Origin: Pinus tabuliformis
Taxonomy: Eukaryota > Streptophyta > Pinopsida > Pinales > Pinaceae
Direction of reading: 5' to 3'
DNA length: 64,000 bases
NCBI GenBank assembly: GCA_031772625.1
Contig: CM062816.1
Coordinates: 835,224,033 to 835,288,032 of the forward strand
In this document: one piece after another, positions 24,503 to 38,110 of the stretch
How positions within the stretch are numbered: the first letter of the stretch is position 1
Layout of the letters: each line of letters begins with the position of its first letter
Notes under the pieces: generated by a model
Seen by the model: only the letters and a program-made list of their open reading frames with translations
Database searches by the model: none
Told to the model about the DNA's origin: nothing
Position numbers and translations under genes: made by a program

Positions 24503-24760
24503 GGTGAAATGAAAAATGCTTAAAGTATGCTCTCCAAAAGTGATGCAAGTAACAAAGCATTGAGTTTTCTTTGAATGTGAGAAATTAACCCTCTTTGATG
24601 AAATGAAAAATGCTTAAATTATGCTCTCCAAAAGTGATGCAAGTAACAAAGCATTGAGTTTTCTTTGAATGTGAGAAATTAACCTTCTTTTTCTTTATCT
24701 TTTGTTGAGTTGTCTTTGAATGTGAGAAATTAACCCTCTTTTTCTTTATTTTTTTGTTGA
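24503..24760 (+). repeat. 94-bp tandem duplication plus partial third unit
   Basis: The phrase gaaatgaaaaatgcttaaa starts at 24506 and again at 24600. The second half, tctttgaatgtgagaaattaacc, occurs a third time near 24712 with a slightly different tail. Confidence 0.85.
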
Positions 24761-26050
24761 TTTTACCTATTGTGTAACACTCTTGGTGGGTTGTTGTCAT
24801 CAAGTGTATATTTTTGCAGAGGTCTTAATGTGACAATCATGCACCTTTCCAATATGAGGATATATTCAATGAAGTAAACTTAGCTTGCAACATTTAACCA
24901 CTGGAGCTTCACTATATTTCTGTGAAGGGGTTGGATCTACTAGTGAGCAATGACAAGTTCCCACTGGTGACAAATATTCAATTCTCATAGGAATGCCTAG
25001 TTCTCATTATGATCTTTGGTCCTTGAGGTTCCCATTGGAGCACCTATTTTGTGTACATAAGTGGATAAAACCCTACCCTCTTGTCATCTTTAGCGTAAGA
25101 CACTAATCAATTAAAGTTCAAGGGGCTAGCTCAACAAGGTGTTGCTAATAATGCTAGACATTTCTCTATTTCTATGCTAACCTGCTGATTTAAAATTCCC
25201 TTGGGTTAGGTGCACTAGTCTATACCAATAAGTTTACTAGAGATGCCATCCATGAATGTGGGGAAGCATCCCTTGGGTCAAAGTCATCGAAGATTTTCAT
25301 CGACACTAACCCCATTTACAAGAACACCTGCAAATGACCCATGAGGGGTCAACACATTCTCAAGGAGACTTGAACTTTGTTGAGGAAATTAAGAGTGCCC
25401 TACTTTCAGTAACTGAGCAAGCCCTTCTTCACAAAATCAACATGTTTAGCTTATCATTTTTACTTTGTTTTATGCATTTTTCTTTTTTATTCGTACTTTT
25501 TATTTCCTCATTCTTTGTCACCCCTTTCTAATAATTTATTTGTTATTATATTTTCTCACACGTTATTGTAACCCATAATTATTTCTTATTTATTTAGGTT
25601 AACATTCATCTTTTACCTTCACTTATTTTAAGGTTCCCAACATTTTCTCATCTTTTCTCATCTTGATTAACTACTCATGTCCTCAATAGGGGTTGAACAT
25701 AATTATAATCTGTGAGAACACAAATCTCTACCCTTGTTTCTAAAATGTCCCATTTTCTCAATTTATCCATTGCACTTCCTAACATTTTTTATTTAAGAAT
25801 TATGATATATCTTTCCTTTAGGTAATGTGTAGATGTTCTTCTTCTAATTATATTCTAACATTTTCTTATCTTTTGTAAGCGCAAGTGGATATGTGATCCT
25901 CTAGACAATCACGCAAGGCAAAATTCATAATTCAATCCCAAAATCATATAAAGACTATATATGTCCAAACAAAACATCATCTTTTATAAGCATATGATAC
26001 ACAATGTTATGGTTCAACATGCTTATTTCTCTAGAGAGAACATGCGCATA
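24761..26050. other. Intergenic stretch
   Basis: AT-rich, no gene recognised. A short frame at 25334-25531 ends in a hydrophobic run but has no other support. Confidence 0.35.
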
Positions 26051-26364
26051 CATCCACACGTTTCTAGTTCTTAGTAATGGTGTGGGTGCGCCTCTTCAAG
26101 GCCCACACCAAGTGTCATCCACACATTTCTAATTCTTAGTAATGGCGTGGGTGCACCTCTTCAAGGCCCACACCAAGTGTCATCCACACATTTCTAGTTC
26201 TTAGTAATGGCGTGGGTGCACCTCTTCAAGGCCAACACCAAGTGTTCTAGTTCTTAGTAATGGCGTGGGTGCACCACTTCAAGGCCCACACCAAGTGTCA
26301 TCCACACATTTCTAGTTCTTAGTAATGGCGTGGGTGCACCTCTTCAAGGCCCACACCAAGTGTC
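26051..26364 (+). repeat. 65-bp minisatellite, five units, with hairpin motif
   Basis: Units start at 26051, 26116, 26181, 26246 (13 bp shorter) and 26299. Each contains agttcttagtaatgg and then an inverted repeat. In unit 1, ggtgtggg and cccacacc form a perfect 8-bp stem around a 15-nt loop. Low divergence suggests recent growth. Confidence 0.9.
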
Positions 26365-27729
26365 ACTGCATGGCCTCAAGCCTATTAGCACATCCATATT
26401 ACAACAATAGGAAAATACTCGAGTCTAATCCTACCTAATAAACTAAAGAAAAGTAAAATGTATTGTTGACCCAAGAGGGATTTTATAATTTCACTTCCTT
26501 TGTTAGGAGGAATAAGGTGTTTCACTTTGTTAATGGTCCTCCTACTAACATAATGGTTTATTGGTTGTAGGGTATATATGCTTGCTTACTCCACATTTCC
26601 CTTCCATCTTTTGTACAACCCATCTCCTCTTGGATGCATGTCTTTGTGAACAATAAAGTTGGACATGTCACAAATTGTCTTGGAAATATTTTTGTTACCA
26701 TAAAATCATCTATCCTATCCCTACTATTCTTTCCCATGCAATATATGATGTCCAACTTTTACTTTATAGGAGCTATAAGGTGTTCAATTGTTCCTTTTTT
26801 TGATTTGTAAATTGTCGTGGATATTCCATTGGACAGTTCGTCACAACATATTTGATAAAATTATACTTAAAAATCTGAAATCTACACTATCAAGGCTTAT
26901 TTCTTTTTAGATTTATGGATTTGTAAATTATTGTTTATTGCATATGTATGCAAGTTATAATGATGTAGAAAAATAGAAAACAACGAAATAAAAACTCATA
27001 AACCACAATTGATACAAAATATATCCTGGGAAACCCTTTTAGGAGAACACCTGACTAGAAGGTGACGTTGCTTTGCTCTCTTTCTTTGAATACGAAACGA
27101 CATCAAGTACAAAAAATAAGGCATGTGGTTTGTGGGCTACTACATTGCATACATTTTCTTTGTGTGCTCCTCCCAATCCCTAAATTATTCTACTCATCTA
27201 TGGAACAAAATGAACTTGAAAAGAATGAAACCCCTTTTCCTCCTAGTGGCCTAGCTATAACACAACCCGATAGCCTACTAATGGTTAGGTTTGAATCCTT
27301 CAATTCTTAACTAGAGTTATAGTATTGACTTTTTTAAAGTCTTCTTCATCATGATCACGTGGCTAACCCCTTTTCCATGAGTAATGGGGGTTGATGTGGC
27401 ATCTTTTCAAATTATGGTAGTCAAAATAGGAAGGTCAATCTCTAAGTGGCATAACTTTTGCATACAGACTTCAATTGAGGTAATTTTTGCGTTCTTGGAA
27501 AGGTCTTTTTTTGTAGAATAGAAAAAATGGTGCGCGCTAGAGTGGCAAAGTTTTATCCTAAAAAAATGTCATTTAATACCTCAAATTGCTCTTCAAAGGT
27601 TTTAGACCTCAATTTGCAACATTGGGTCTTGTTGGTCAAAATGCTCATGTGAGCTGATTCCTTCACTTTTTCCATTATAAAAGCATTGAAATTAATGATA
27701 GACAATATAATGATCCAATTTGGATTGCA
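26365..27729. other. Unassigned; may hold the 3' LTR of the minus-strand gypsy element
   Basis: A purine tract on the minus strand (plus coordinates about 27731-27742) directly follows the pol C-terminus, and the minus strand then reads TGCAATCC, a possible LTR start. The other LTR end was not found, so no LTR is annotated. Confidence 0.3.
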
Positions 27730-30700
27730 CCTCCCCATTTTGGGAGGCTTTTGGTCCCCAAAAATGAGGTGAGTAAATTTTTCCTCCACCTTCTCTTGGG
27801 AAGTTGTAAACTGTGATTTCAACTCAATTTTCCAAAGGTCATGCTGCCCCTATCATGTAGTTTTGGACCTCTTTTGCCAAATTGTATCCTCTGTCAACTC
27901 TGCTTGAGTATCTGGTGTCAAATCCTCTATAGAAGGTCGGACCAATTCCTCTTCTTGATCTAGCATGGAAGAATTATAGAGATTCATATTTTCTGCATTA
28001 ACAACTGAGCAAGTGAACGTGCATGGGGGTTGCCGAGTCTATAGGCATTATCCGCCACCTTTTCCAATATCTCAAAGGGACCATATTCTAAAGCCTTGAT
28101 TTTCTTACAAGGACCCTGTAGTCTCTCATTGTTCAACTGTAACAATACTTTGTCTCCCACCTTGAATGATTTCTCTGTACTGTGTTGACCATCCATAGCC
28201 TTATATTTTTCCTATGAATTTTGCAGTGTCTTTTGTAACTGTACATAGATTTACCTAATCTTTTTGTCAAATTTTTCTATCCTTAAGACATCCCTTGTAT
28301 GATCCTCCCTCACTCCTACTTGCTTCCCATATGCAATATTCAAAAGTGAAGGTGGCAAATATCTAAAACAAGTTTCAATTGGAGACTTACTAGTAGAAGT
28401 GTGGACTATTATGTTATAAGGGTGTTGTATATACACCAAATTTTCATCTCAGGTCTTCGGATGTTTATGATTGTAACTCCTCACAAGTTGCCCCAAAGCC
28501 CTGTTACAACTTTTGTTTTCCCATCTGTCTGAGGATGGAATGTTGTAGACCTCTTTAATTTCGTGTTCATCTTCTCCCACACTGTTGTCCAAAATGCACT
28601 GAGAAATCTTGTGTCCCCGTTTGTAATGATGCTCCTCAGTATCCAAAAGCGCACCCGACCTATCTAAAAAACAAGTTTGTTGCTTCTTGCCGTCTGATAG
28701 TATTTTTTCAAGGCATCGAAACACACATCTTGTTGAACCGATCAAGTACCATAAACATGTAGTCATTCCCCTTCCTGGTTATTGGTTAGCCTCCCACAAA
28801 GTCCATGGAAATTCTTTCCCAAGGACAAGTGGGTATAGGTGAGGGATGATATAGACCCTGTTTTCTATTACTAGTCTTGCTGGTATGATAAAACATGCAT
28901 CCTCTTTTGAACCTAGTTATCTGTTCTTGCATCTTGAGTCAATACACATCTCTAGACGTTGGCTACTGTTTTCCCTACATCGAAGTGCCTTGCAACCTTG
29001 GAGGTATGAGCCTCTCTAGCTACAATTTCTCACCTTTAGGGACACATAACTTATCTAGCATATAGAGTAACCTATCTCGGAAATGGTAGTTAATGATGTT
29101 GTCACCATCATACACATGACTTTGGCTGTGCAATTGTTGAAACACCTTCTTGATGTCCTCATCCTTTGAATATGCTTGTCTATACGCATCATGGGTGAAT
29201 GGATCTATATGCATTATAGTTGTCAAAGCTATGATCTTTGATGTGGGCAACCTTGAAAGCATGTCGACCAACTTGTGTGTGTTGTTGCCATTCTTATATT
29301 TGATCACTAAATAAAATCGTTGTAGAAACTCTATCCACTTGTAATGCTTGGTTTGTTATAGCTTACTCTGGGCATGCAAGTATTATAGTGGATGGTGATT
29401 TGTGTGGATTGTTATCTCTTCTCATCAGATAGTGTTTCCGCTTCTTCACAGCTTGCACCAGGGCATAAAGTTTCTTTTTGTAGGTAGGGTAGCTAAGAAA
29501 TGCACCATGAAATATTTCAGAATGGTAGAATACAAACCTTCTTCTCTACATCAAGACCGCTCCCATAACATATCCACTCATATTTGTCTCTACCTCGAAG
29601 GGTTGCGAATTCGGTAATGCCAAAACTAGTGTTTGAATGATCTTTTTTGTCTCCTCATAGGCCCTCTGCTATGCCTTTCCCCACTAGAAGCTCTTTCCAC
29701 TAGTTGTTATGGTGTGGAATGGCATTGCTACTATTGAGAATGAAGCTATGAATTTTCTGAAGCATTGTGTTTCCCCAACGAAACTCCTGACCTAAAAAAT
29801 GTTGGTAGGCATAGGGCATTTCATGATGGCCTCGATCTTGGCAGGATCTATCTTCGGTGCTCCTCCACCTGTCACATACCCCAGATACATCAAAGACTAT
29901 TGTGCAAACTCACACTTCATGAGATTCGCTAGCAGCTGGTGCTTCTTTAATGTCTCCATCACCTGTGTCAAATGTGAGATGTGCTCCTCCTAGGTAACAA
30001 TGTATACCAATATATCATTCAAATAGACAATAACAAATGAATCTATAAAATGGAACAATATCCCTTTCATTAGCCTCATAAACATAATTGGTGATTATAT
30101 AGGTCAATGACATGACTAACCACTAATACAAACCTTCCCTGGTTTTGAAGGCAGTCTTCGAGGTATCTTCTTCTCTAACTTGAACCTGATGGTATCCAGA
30201 CTTTGAAGCCAACTTGGTGAAGGATTTTACTTTCTGCAATTGATCCAACATATCATCTATTCTATTAGGAAGAGTACCTATTCTTGAGCGTAATTTTGTT
30301 CAATGCCCTGTAATCTATATACATTCACGAAGTTCCATCCTTCTTTGGCACAATAATGATGGGTGATCCACATGGTGATGCATTTGGTCAAATGACACTC
30401 TGTTCCAATCGCTGCTACAATTGTTTCATCAACTCACTTGCCTTTATAACAGATTGCCTATATAGCCCAATGTTTGGAAATGTAGAGTCCAAAAATAGCT
30501 AGATCTCCTACTCCACTTCCCTCTTGGGTGGTAGTCCTTTAGGTTTCTAGAACAAGTCCTTGTATGCTTGTAGAAACTCTTCCAGTTGTTGTGTATGTTT
30601 TTTATTACTCCCCTCTAGGGATGTCTTTGCTCTTATTGACTCTTTTACAAACTATTTTGTCTTAAAAACAATGAAACATACTTCTTGCTTGAACTGATCA

Positions 30701-31204
30701 ATTTATTGGCTTGGTTGGCACTTACCAGTGAAATTTTGGACCTGCCGTTGTGCACATTGATGGTAAAGGGTGTTCCATATTTTATGAGGCGGTACTGGAT
30801 AGCTCTCTTCATGAAGATTGCATCTTGCATATATATATATATATATATAGTGGAATTCAAACACCACTCCACATACATCAAGGGGAACTACATGTAACTC
30901 TACTTCATCAATAAAATAAGAACTGAGAGAAAATTTGATTTTGCACAATTCTGTTATCTTTATTTCCTCATCTTTATTGGCCCATCCTAATGGATATGGG
31001 ATTGGATGATCACAAACTTCCAATCTCGATTTGTTGACTAGCTCTGTGACAATGAGATTTGCTTGTGATCCTGAGTTGAACAAAGCATCAAACTTGGTCT
31101 TTTTAACCTATATCTTTATATGGAAGAGTCTGGTCTTTTTGTTCTCTTCTTGTTGTTGAAGGCTACTCAGACATTAGAGAATTTTTAGGTTTAAAATGGG
31201 TCTT

Positions 31205-31570
31205 CTAAAGAATATTATAAAATAACAGTGGGAATAATAAAATAAGCTTAGATTACCTCATCAAGTTTTGGAGGAAAAAAGAAAACTAATTTTTCAACTC
31301 ATATTTTTAACTTATCTCCCTACGATTTTACTCAAATTTCGAGTGGGAGCACTAATTAGATGCAAAATTTAATTTCACATTTAAGGAGTACTCGTGTTAC
31401 ACACTTTCGATGAACCATTCTACACGAAAACTGCGAAATACATGAAAAAACGTGATTAAATTCCGCATCTAACAAGTGCTCCCACTCAAAATTTGAGTAA
31501 AATTGTAGGGAGATAAGTTGAAAAAGGCGTTTTTTCATTTTCATTTTATTTTTATTATTAACCTTTTCTA
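31205..31570. mobile_element. MITE-like inverted repeat inside the gypsy gag relic
   Basis: Arms of about 70 bp: aacttatctccctacgattt (from 31309) and its reverse complement ending near 31523, with gtgggagcac / gtgctcccac well matched. The arms extend outward with indels towards A/T-rich ends. It sits within the gag segment of the minus-strand element, so it inserted later. Target duplications were not resolved, so the superfamily is unknown. Confidence 0.6.
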
Positions 31571-32552
31571 CTTCGAAAATGGTGAATCATCCTCCATGGT
31601 TGACATCATCATATTGAATTATATTGGTTCTTATAAAGTTGATTTTTGTTGTACATTTATGTTTTGAGGTCCATTTTTGACTTCAAAATTTCTCTAATGT
31701 TCACCTCCTTTTGCACTGATGTACATATGATCTTTTCATCCATGTCTGAATTGCTTTCAACCCGGTTACTCGAATTAGTGGCCATGATTTTTTTTCTTAG
31801 TATCTTTCTTTTTGTTCTTTGGGTTAAGTTTTAGATGCAACTTCCAACACTTCTCTGTATGACCATCAATGTTACACTAGTTGTAGTGGTTGTTGTGATC
31901 TTTGCATTGGTGCGTTGTGGCTATCATATTTTTATCTTTTCCCCTTTTCCACTTCTTCCCCTCCTTAGAAGCATCTTGGTGCTCCTTTTGCTTTGATACA
32001 CTTGATTTCCGTTTCTTTTAGCTTATGTTCTCTAGGTACTTTGCCTATATGCAAGCCTCGTCTGCCAATTTGAGCTTGAACAACATCACTTGCTTCCATA
32101 GATAGATGTGTAGACCCCTCAGATGTTTGAGTACCTCTGGGTTATTTGGGAAAACACCCAACATTATTGCCATCTTTTTGAACTTTGTGGTGTAATCTTG
32201 TACACTCTACCCTTGCTTCTTCCTAAAGTAGCACCACCAAACCCATTGCTTCTTTATATAACCGATAAGGTAAAACTGTGATATTATGAGGGTTTTGAAA
32301 TCCTCTCACTTAGTCACTAGAGGATCTCCCTCCAGCCTCAAGGTCTTTGTATGACTTTCCCACCAAGTCAGGGTATCCCTCTAATTTCAACTACGTAGAT
32401 GAAATCTTCTATTCTTCCTCTATATGATGAACACTGAAATAAACTTCTAATTGCTACAACCAATGATTTAGGTTAAGAATATTAATCTCACCTTGATACG
32501 ACTTGATATCAACTCACTTACATTTTGAACAAGGACTGTGAATGGTTCATGA

Positions 32553-32684
32553 CACTTGAATTGGGTTGATCTTTTTTGGGTTCCTTTGTCGGCTCCTCTG
32601 TTTTTCCCCGATCTCTTGCACTTGAATTGGGTTGATCTTTTTTGGGTTCTTTCGTCGGCTCCTCTGTTTTTCCCCGATCTCTCG
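32553..32684 (-). repeat. 66-bp in-frame tandem duplication in gag
   Basis: Units start at 32553 and 32619 with cacttgaattgggttgatc. The period equals 22 codons and keeps the gag frame, duplicating a basic segment that includes EIGEKQRSR and NPKKINPIQV. Confidence 0.85.
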
Positions 32685-32790
32685 ATCTTCCCTCTGATCA
32701 GACCTTTGTTTAGAACCCCCATCTTCTTTGAATAACCCCAACTTATTGGTGAGGGCCACAATGAGGTTCACATTACAATTTATATCTGCA

Positions 32791-33884
32791 ACTTGTGCTC
32801 TCCTTTGCGAGATCAGAAAGGTTATTTACCATTCTATTCAGGAATTTAAATTAATATGAAAGAAAAATCAACTTTCATTACATTATTTAAAAGCCAATTG
32901 AAAATTGAAAATTAATTATAATAATAAAATGATTAGATGATATTTATTTTAATTTAAACAATTTAATATTGATTTACTAGTTTTTTTCTCTGTCCTTTTA
33001 TAAGCTCTGATTTAAATGGCAAGGGTTGCGCAAACACAGTCTCTATGAACTGCACAGTGACTCTCATTAAGAGTTGTGCAATTACTACCATTAAGCACTA
33101 TGAAACGACTATGATTCACATGGAACGACAAATCATAAGATCCTCAGTAGATTCCAAAATTCCAGTGTAAGTGAAATTTTGGAGAGTGTTTGATGCAACG
33201 TAAACAAAATTAAAATGGCGATTTTAAGAAGTAATATTATGTGAAAAATCATTTTATGTGGTTTTTTTTTCCATAATTGACATCTCATCAACGACTAGAA
33301 TAGAACAATAAAAATTATTTATTTTCTGATATAAACGATTAGGTTTAATATTTTACAATAAAAAAGATATCTCTCCTCCCTTAAAGTCTACCTTTTCTTT
33401 TAATGTTTTATAAATATTCCATTTTTCCCTTGAAAACTTTTATATAAATTTTCTGCATCTAACAATCCAATCCAACCTCAAGTTAAATATATATATTTTA
33501 AATTTTTTGCATTTAATCATTCCAACTTTAAAATAAATATTTTTATTTTTTTCATCTTAAAAGAAAGAAAATATTAACCTAAATAATTAGATGATAAATG
33601 ATAAATATAATGTCAAAACAAAATAATAACAAATGATTTCATGAGAGATTTAGGAAATGTAAACTAATTTAATAGAAATAGCAATATAAACAATGTTCCT
33701 AACTTTTGCTTGTGCAAGTATCTGTATCTTAATCTTAACCTAGTTTATATATATATATATAAAAGTTCTTAGTATCCTTTTGTGAAACACCTTAATTTTA
33801 ACCTGTTTTACTTATATAAACACTTTAATCTTAACTTGTTTTACTCATTTTATTAAATTTGGATGTATCATTTCACTTTTACTT
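32791..33884. other. AT-rich stretch upstream of gypsy gag
   Basis: No gene. It probably includes the 5' leader or LTR of the minus-strand gypsy element; an atcagagct-like phrase on the minus strand near 33004-33020 may be a decayed primer-binding site. (TA)n at about 33747-33760. Confidence 0.3.
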
Positions 33885-34190
33885 TTCTTGCGTTAATATC
33901 GACCAGGTTCAGCCATAAAGGAAATCGTTGTTTCTTCTGGGAAGTATGCCTCCAAGGCCGATCAGACAATACCTGCGACCTCTGCAAATAGCTTTCCTGC
34001 GCTGAAACTGCTGCTGATGTTAAGAATATCAAGTTTGGGCAACCATTGTCGAGAAGCCGAATCGAAAACGCCGCAAGTAGTGGTGACAACACCAGGGTAG
34101 ATGCCAGAGCACGAGACGCCATTGATGTCGAACCTCGACTATGCCCTGGTCCAACTCTCTGTTTCAAATTTCTAATAAAACAAAAACAAA
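33885..34190 (+). other. Coding-like GC-richer segment of unknown identity
   Basis: About 300 bp with higher GC than its surroundings. The plus strand has one open frame at 34046-34231 and another from about 33904 to 34105, and a possible splice acceptor at about 33905. No protein family recognised. It may be a captured exon, the N-terminus of the LINE ORF1 that follows, or chance. Confidence 0.25.
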
Positions 34191-34439
34191 ATATGGCAGG
34201 GCGGGTTCAAAAATTCAAAATTCCAATTTGAATGCTCTCTATGAACCCTGTGCACAATTATAAAATTCAAAATTGGAAAGAGAAGTATTAATACGCACAA
34301 TATAATTATGTGGTGACTAACGATGCTATAGCTAAATCCGCAACAAATCCACACAGTACATGCTAAGAGTTTCATTGCATTGATGGCGGGTGCCATCACG
34401 CCCAGACATCTCATTTGCAGCATCTAGCATGGTTTGGTT

Positions 34440-34942
34440 ATGTATGGTGAATGGGCGCTGTTGGGTGCATTAAAGGCCCGATAGCAAGCCCGATATTTGT
34501 TGCTAATTATCTAGGAAAAACCCTGGTCAGTATCAGTGAGTTTGGTGGTAGGGATCGTTCTGAGAAAAGCCACCTTTCATGGGTTGATGCTCAGTGGAAA
34601 GGCCTGCAGGGTTCATGGAATTGGGGGCCCTCCGAGCTAACCCTTAAACTCTGGGCTGTATATTTCGACCTAGCTCGCGAATCCTTTCCCTCTCATAGAG
34701 TTTGGGCCATCTTACGAGGGCTCTCCCTCTCTTTTCGGTCTGAGGATATCCTTCGTACGACTAGGGGGAAATTGGAAGATTTATCAGGTTAGAGCCCACC
34801 TTGGACGCCAAAAAAGCGACTGCCATTGCCTCTCGATACAGGTTGGAATCGACTTTAGGGTTGTGCTTTTGGATGAGCTAGGGATTCACCTCGTGCTCTG
34901 TCTTTGGGAAAAAATGAATCGATCACTGGCGGATTCCATTCA
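34440..34942 (+). pseudogene. LINE ORF1 (DUF4283-like gag), 5' part
   Basis: An open segment includes WNWGPSELTLKLWAVYFDLA and RVWAILRGLSLSFRSEDIL, matching the DUF4283 RNA-binding region of plant LINE ORF1 proteins. Beyond 34792 frameshifts appear, but the HWRIPF phrase that normally precedes the CCHC knuckle can be read just before 34942. The frame is then cut by the insertion at 34951 and resumes at about 38992. Confidence 0.65.
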
Positions 34943-36790
34943 GTGGTAACAAGTGATCAAATTTGAAGGGCAGGTCTTAATTTTATTTAGAAGGGTGCAA
35001 ATTCAGGTCTTAATTTTATTTAGAAGGGTGCAAATTCAGGTCACCTTTCCATAATGAAAAGCATAAAAAAAAGAAGCAATTCAATTGACAACAATAAATT
35101 ATCTTCAATTTTTTTTTTAACACATGGTGAATCGGTAATAGTTTGGAACTAATATTGAGTTCAAAGACAACATACTATTGGTTTTCAATGCCTTTACAAT
35201 GTTGCAACCTACAAGATATTCCTCAGTTTATCAATAACAATAACCCCTTCCAACACATCTGCAAGTCTAATATTCATCGTACACTTCATACGCATTGTAA
35301 CTAACAAGTGATAGGGCAACTGTGTTCATAACATTTATGTTCGCCAAATGTTATGTTTTCTGTCTTTGAATTACTATTATATTACGCAGAGATTGGTGTA
35401 AGAACATCCAAAAAAGAATTAGTTTGAGATGAAATAAAAACTTTACATCTCAACATGCAGTTGAAGAAAACATGGGGCAAAAGAGCCTCAATAAGATGAT
35501 TTCACAGTACAAATTCCACTATGCCAAGAATCATTTGATGTGGTATGGGAAATTTCCATATTAAATTGATACGAGTACTGAAGAAAATATGTGTAAGAAA
35601 TACAATGTTATCCAAATAGTAAAAGGAAATTCTTTCGATGCATGATCAAACTATGGTTAATGGGATTTGTAATTACAAACATGCTACATTGGACTGAAAG
35701 AGTGCTTTTGGTAGTTTTCGAATGATGAGTAAAATAGATGTGGCATTTGAATAAAGTATCTAAGGAGATGGAACTCCTTGTTGCTCTAAGGAATGGTTAT
35801 ATTTTACATCAATTCAACTTCCCCAATAGGACATGTTTGCCATATGTGGGCCATTTTGCTTAGATAGCTAGATTTCTTCAAGTTTCTGGGAGTAACTGGG
35901 CCATTTTGCTCATATAAACAGGTTTCCAATAGTTTCTGGGATTCACCGAGTATCGTTGGTGCAATAAATACCTTCACCCACACTCAACACCTTAGTTGAA
36001 GAGTTATTCCTTAAATTTTACCCAACTAAACTAAACTTTATGATAATACTCACAAAGTTAAGAAAAACATGCTTACCAAATTAGAGCATTTTTTTTTTCT
36101 TTGATAAAAGAAACTCTTCTCCCTTGCCTTACAACATCAAGAATGGCCCCTTTCTAACATGTTTGTTGCATTCTCTGTTGTTTGGACTTCATGCAAATGG
36201 CAGTTCTGCCCTTCTTTATCTGTTTCATTTCAACAACTTACAATTCCACTCTTGGGGGCCAGGAATTCCCTTACCACAACTAATTTCTATCATGCATATT
36301 TTGTAATGTCTTGTTGCCTTTGATTTTGTGGTTTGACATTTATCTTGTTGTATCATTACTTCTTTGTCTTTGTACTAATTCACCTAGAGAAGGAACTTGT
36401 ACTAATCTATTTGGAGTAGGAATTGGTGTTTCCTCTCACTAGACTTCCCTTCCAACAAGAATAGCTTGAAGACCTACTAATCTGCATTTACAATAGAATA
36501 TATAATTGTTGCATATGGTAATTAATCTAAACTCAAGGCATGATTTTTGATCTTCTAAAAATCTTCAATTGCCAGCATTTGAAAAGCTTCATTTTTTTAT
36601 ATATTGAACTTTTCTTTTATACAACAGTTCCAAGTTCAAATGTAATAATTCTCCAATGCTTAGCATGTCGTTTCTTATATGTTGTTTGAGAATTTGTGAG
36701 GTTAATGTGTATTGTTTATGGATTTGTTGTTTGAGACTTTGCGAGATTAACAGTTTTACTTAATGATAGAATCTTTCCACTGAGCACATC

Positions 36791-36792
<2 letters not shown>

Positions 36793-36832
<40 letters not shown>

Positions 36833-36849
36833 TACACTGTTCAATACCT

Positions 36850-36909
<60 letters not shown>
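36793..36909. repeat. Compound (TA)n-(CA)n-(TA)n microsatellite
   Basis: (TA) run, a 21-bp spacer with gtacactgttcaatacctcc, a (CA) run, then (TA) again. The spacer phrase recurs after the array (gtacattgttcaata...acctcc). Confidence 0.95.
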
Positions 36910-37269
36910 CTGTGTGTGTATGTATGTAGTACATTGTTCAATACAGTACCTCCAATTCCAGCAATGTTGTATGGAAAACTTTCATTCTAGCTTGTAAGAT
37001 GTTTATGATAGATTGTTTCTCCTGTGCATACCAAAGTTTCTTTTATAACTTCACTATATCAGTATTTAGTACAATGCTTAATTCAATACCTCAGTTCTTC
37101 CAATTCCATACAAGTAAAATTGTCAAAATCGAATCTGTTGTAACATCTCGCACTTACAACTATTGATTGTGAAGCGCTGATGTAACTATTCTATGTTGTC
37201 AGGTTTTTTATGATATTTTCCATCAAAATTGTTTGGCAGAAATTTATTAGAATCATAGTTTGATTTTTC

Positions 37270-37275
<6 letters not shown>

Positions 37276-37319
<44 letters not shown>
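37276..37319. repeat. (AT)n microsatellite
   Basis: About 22 uninterrupted AT dinucleotides. Confidence 0.95.
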
Positions 37320-37326
<7 letters not shown>

Positions 37327-37959
37327 TATATATTAATAAATAAAAGATATAATCTAATAAAAATGATTTTGCTAAATTCTAAGTAAAAATTCCAAAACAT
37401 GATATAACAACATGGATCATTGAAATAACATAATCCAACAAAAATTGTTTTACCAAATCTCAATTAAAAACTCTAAAACATAGTATAACCACACCTTGCT
37501 ATTGCTGAGCACATAGAATTATAAATGAAAAGCTATTAAGCCGCGGTGATTTTTACCATTATCAAATCGAAAGCTATCAAAGCCTTAATGGTTTTTATTA
37601 GTAATAGATAAAAATAATAATGACAGAATTTGAAAAAAATGCAGCTCTCTCGTGAGATAATTGCTCATTGAACAGACTGCACCAACACGAGCGGAATCAT
37701 GAAGAATAGGAGTAGAAGTCTAGAGAAAAGTCTAGACAAGTTGGGAAGGTACCTTAGAACGATATTGCTTGAGAGAAACAGTGCTCACCAGAACCTTTGT
37801 ACAGGAAACTCTCCACCCTACACACTCAACAAAGTTGTTGAAAACAATGAATGAACAAACAAATCACCTTACCAATTTTGAAAATAATTAGATGAATTAT
37901 TGTTCACAAAGAAATCAAATCGATAAACACCACACTATACAATACCTTAAAAAAGTATG

Positions 37960-38110
37960 ACTCTGTAGTAGTATTCTTACTACTCACTAGGCGCTTTGCA
38001 CCCAATGCTCTGCCCTAGACACTGGAATCAATAAATTACAGTAGTATTGTTACTATTCACTAGGGGCTTTGCACCCAATGCTCTACCTTGGAAGCTGGAA
38101 TAAAGAAATT
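37960..38110 (+). repeat. About 70-bp tandem duplication
   Basis: Two units share gtagtattnttactanncac and gctttgcacccaatgctct, inside the 4-kb TIR element. Confidence 0.7.

Larger units (their letters stand above)
27735..32790 (-). pseudogene. Ty3/gypsy gag-pol relic
   Basis: Reads from 32790 downwards, with many frameshifts and stops. The gag has a decayed knuckle near 31860 (CNIDGHTEKCWKLH). The protease at 31083 begins MFNSGSQANLI, so the catalytic DSGS is NSGS. RT blocks include SPCGSPIIIVPKKDGTS at about 30340-30395 and a YLNDIL at about 30020, where YLDD is expected. The RNase H/integrase junction is at 29307-29020 (VPKGEKL end). Integrase pieces lie at 28766-28251, and the C-terminal strand-rich domain FKVGDKVLLQLNNERLQGP at about 28165-28105. 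The tail EEKFTHLIF is at about 27770. Domain order is the normal gypsy order, and the element is inactive. Confidence 0.8.

Noticed and set aside
4979-26364. CRISPR-like regularly spaced repeats at 4.9 kb and 26.0 kb
   Set aside because: Units are head-to-tail minisatellites without unique spacers, in plant nuclear DNA.
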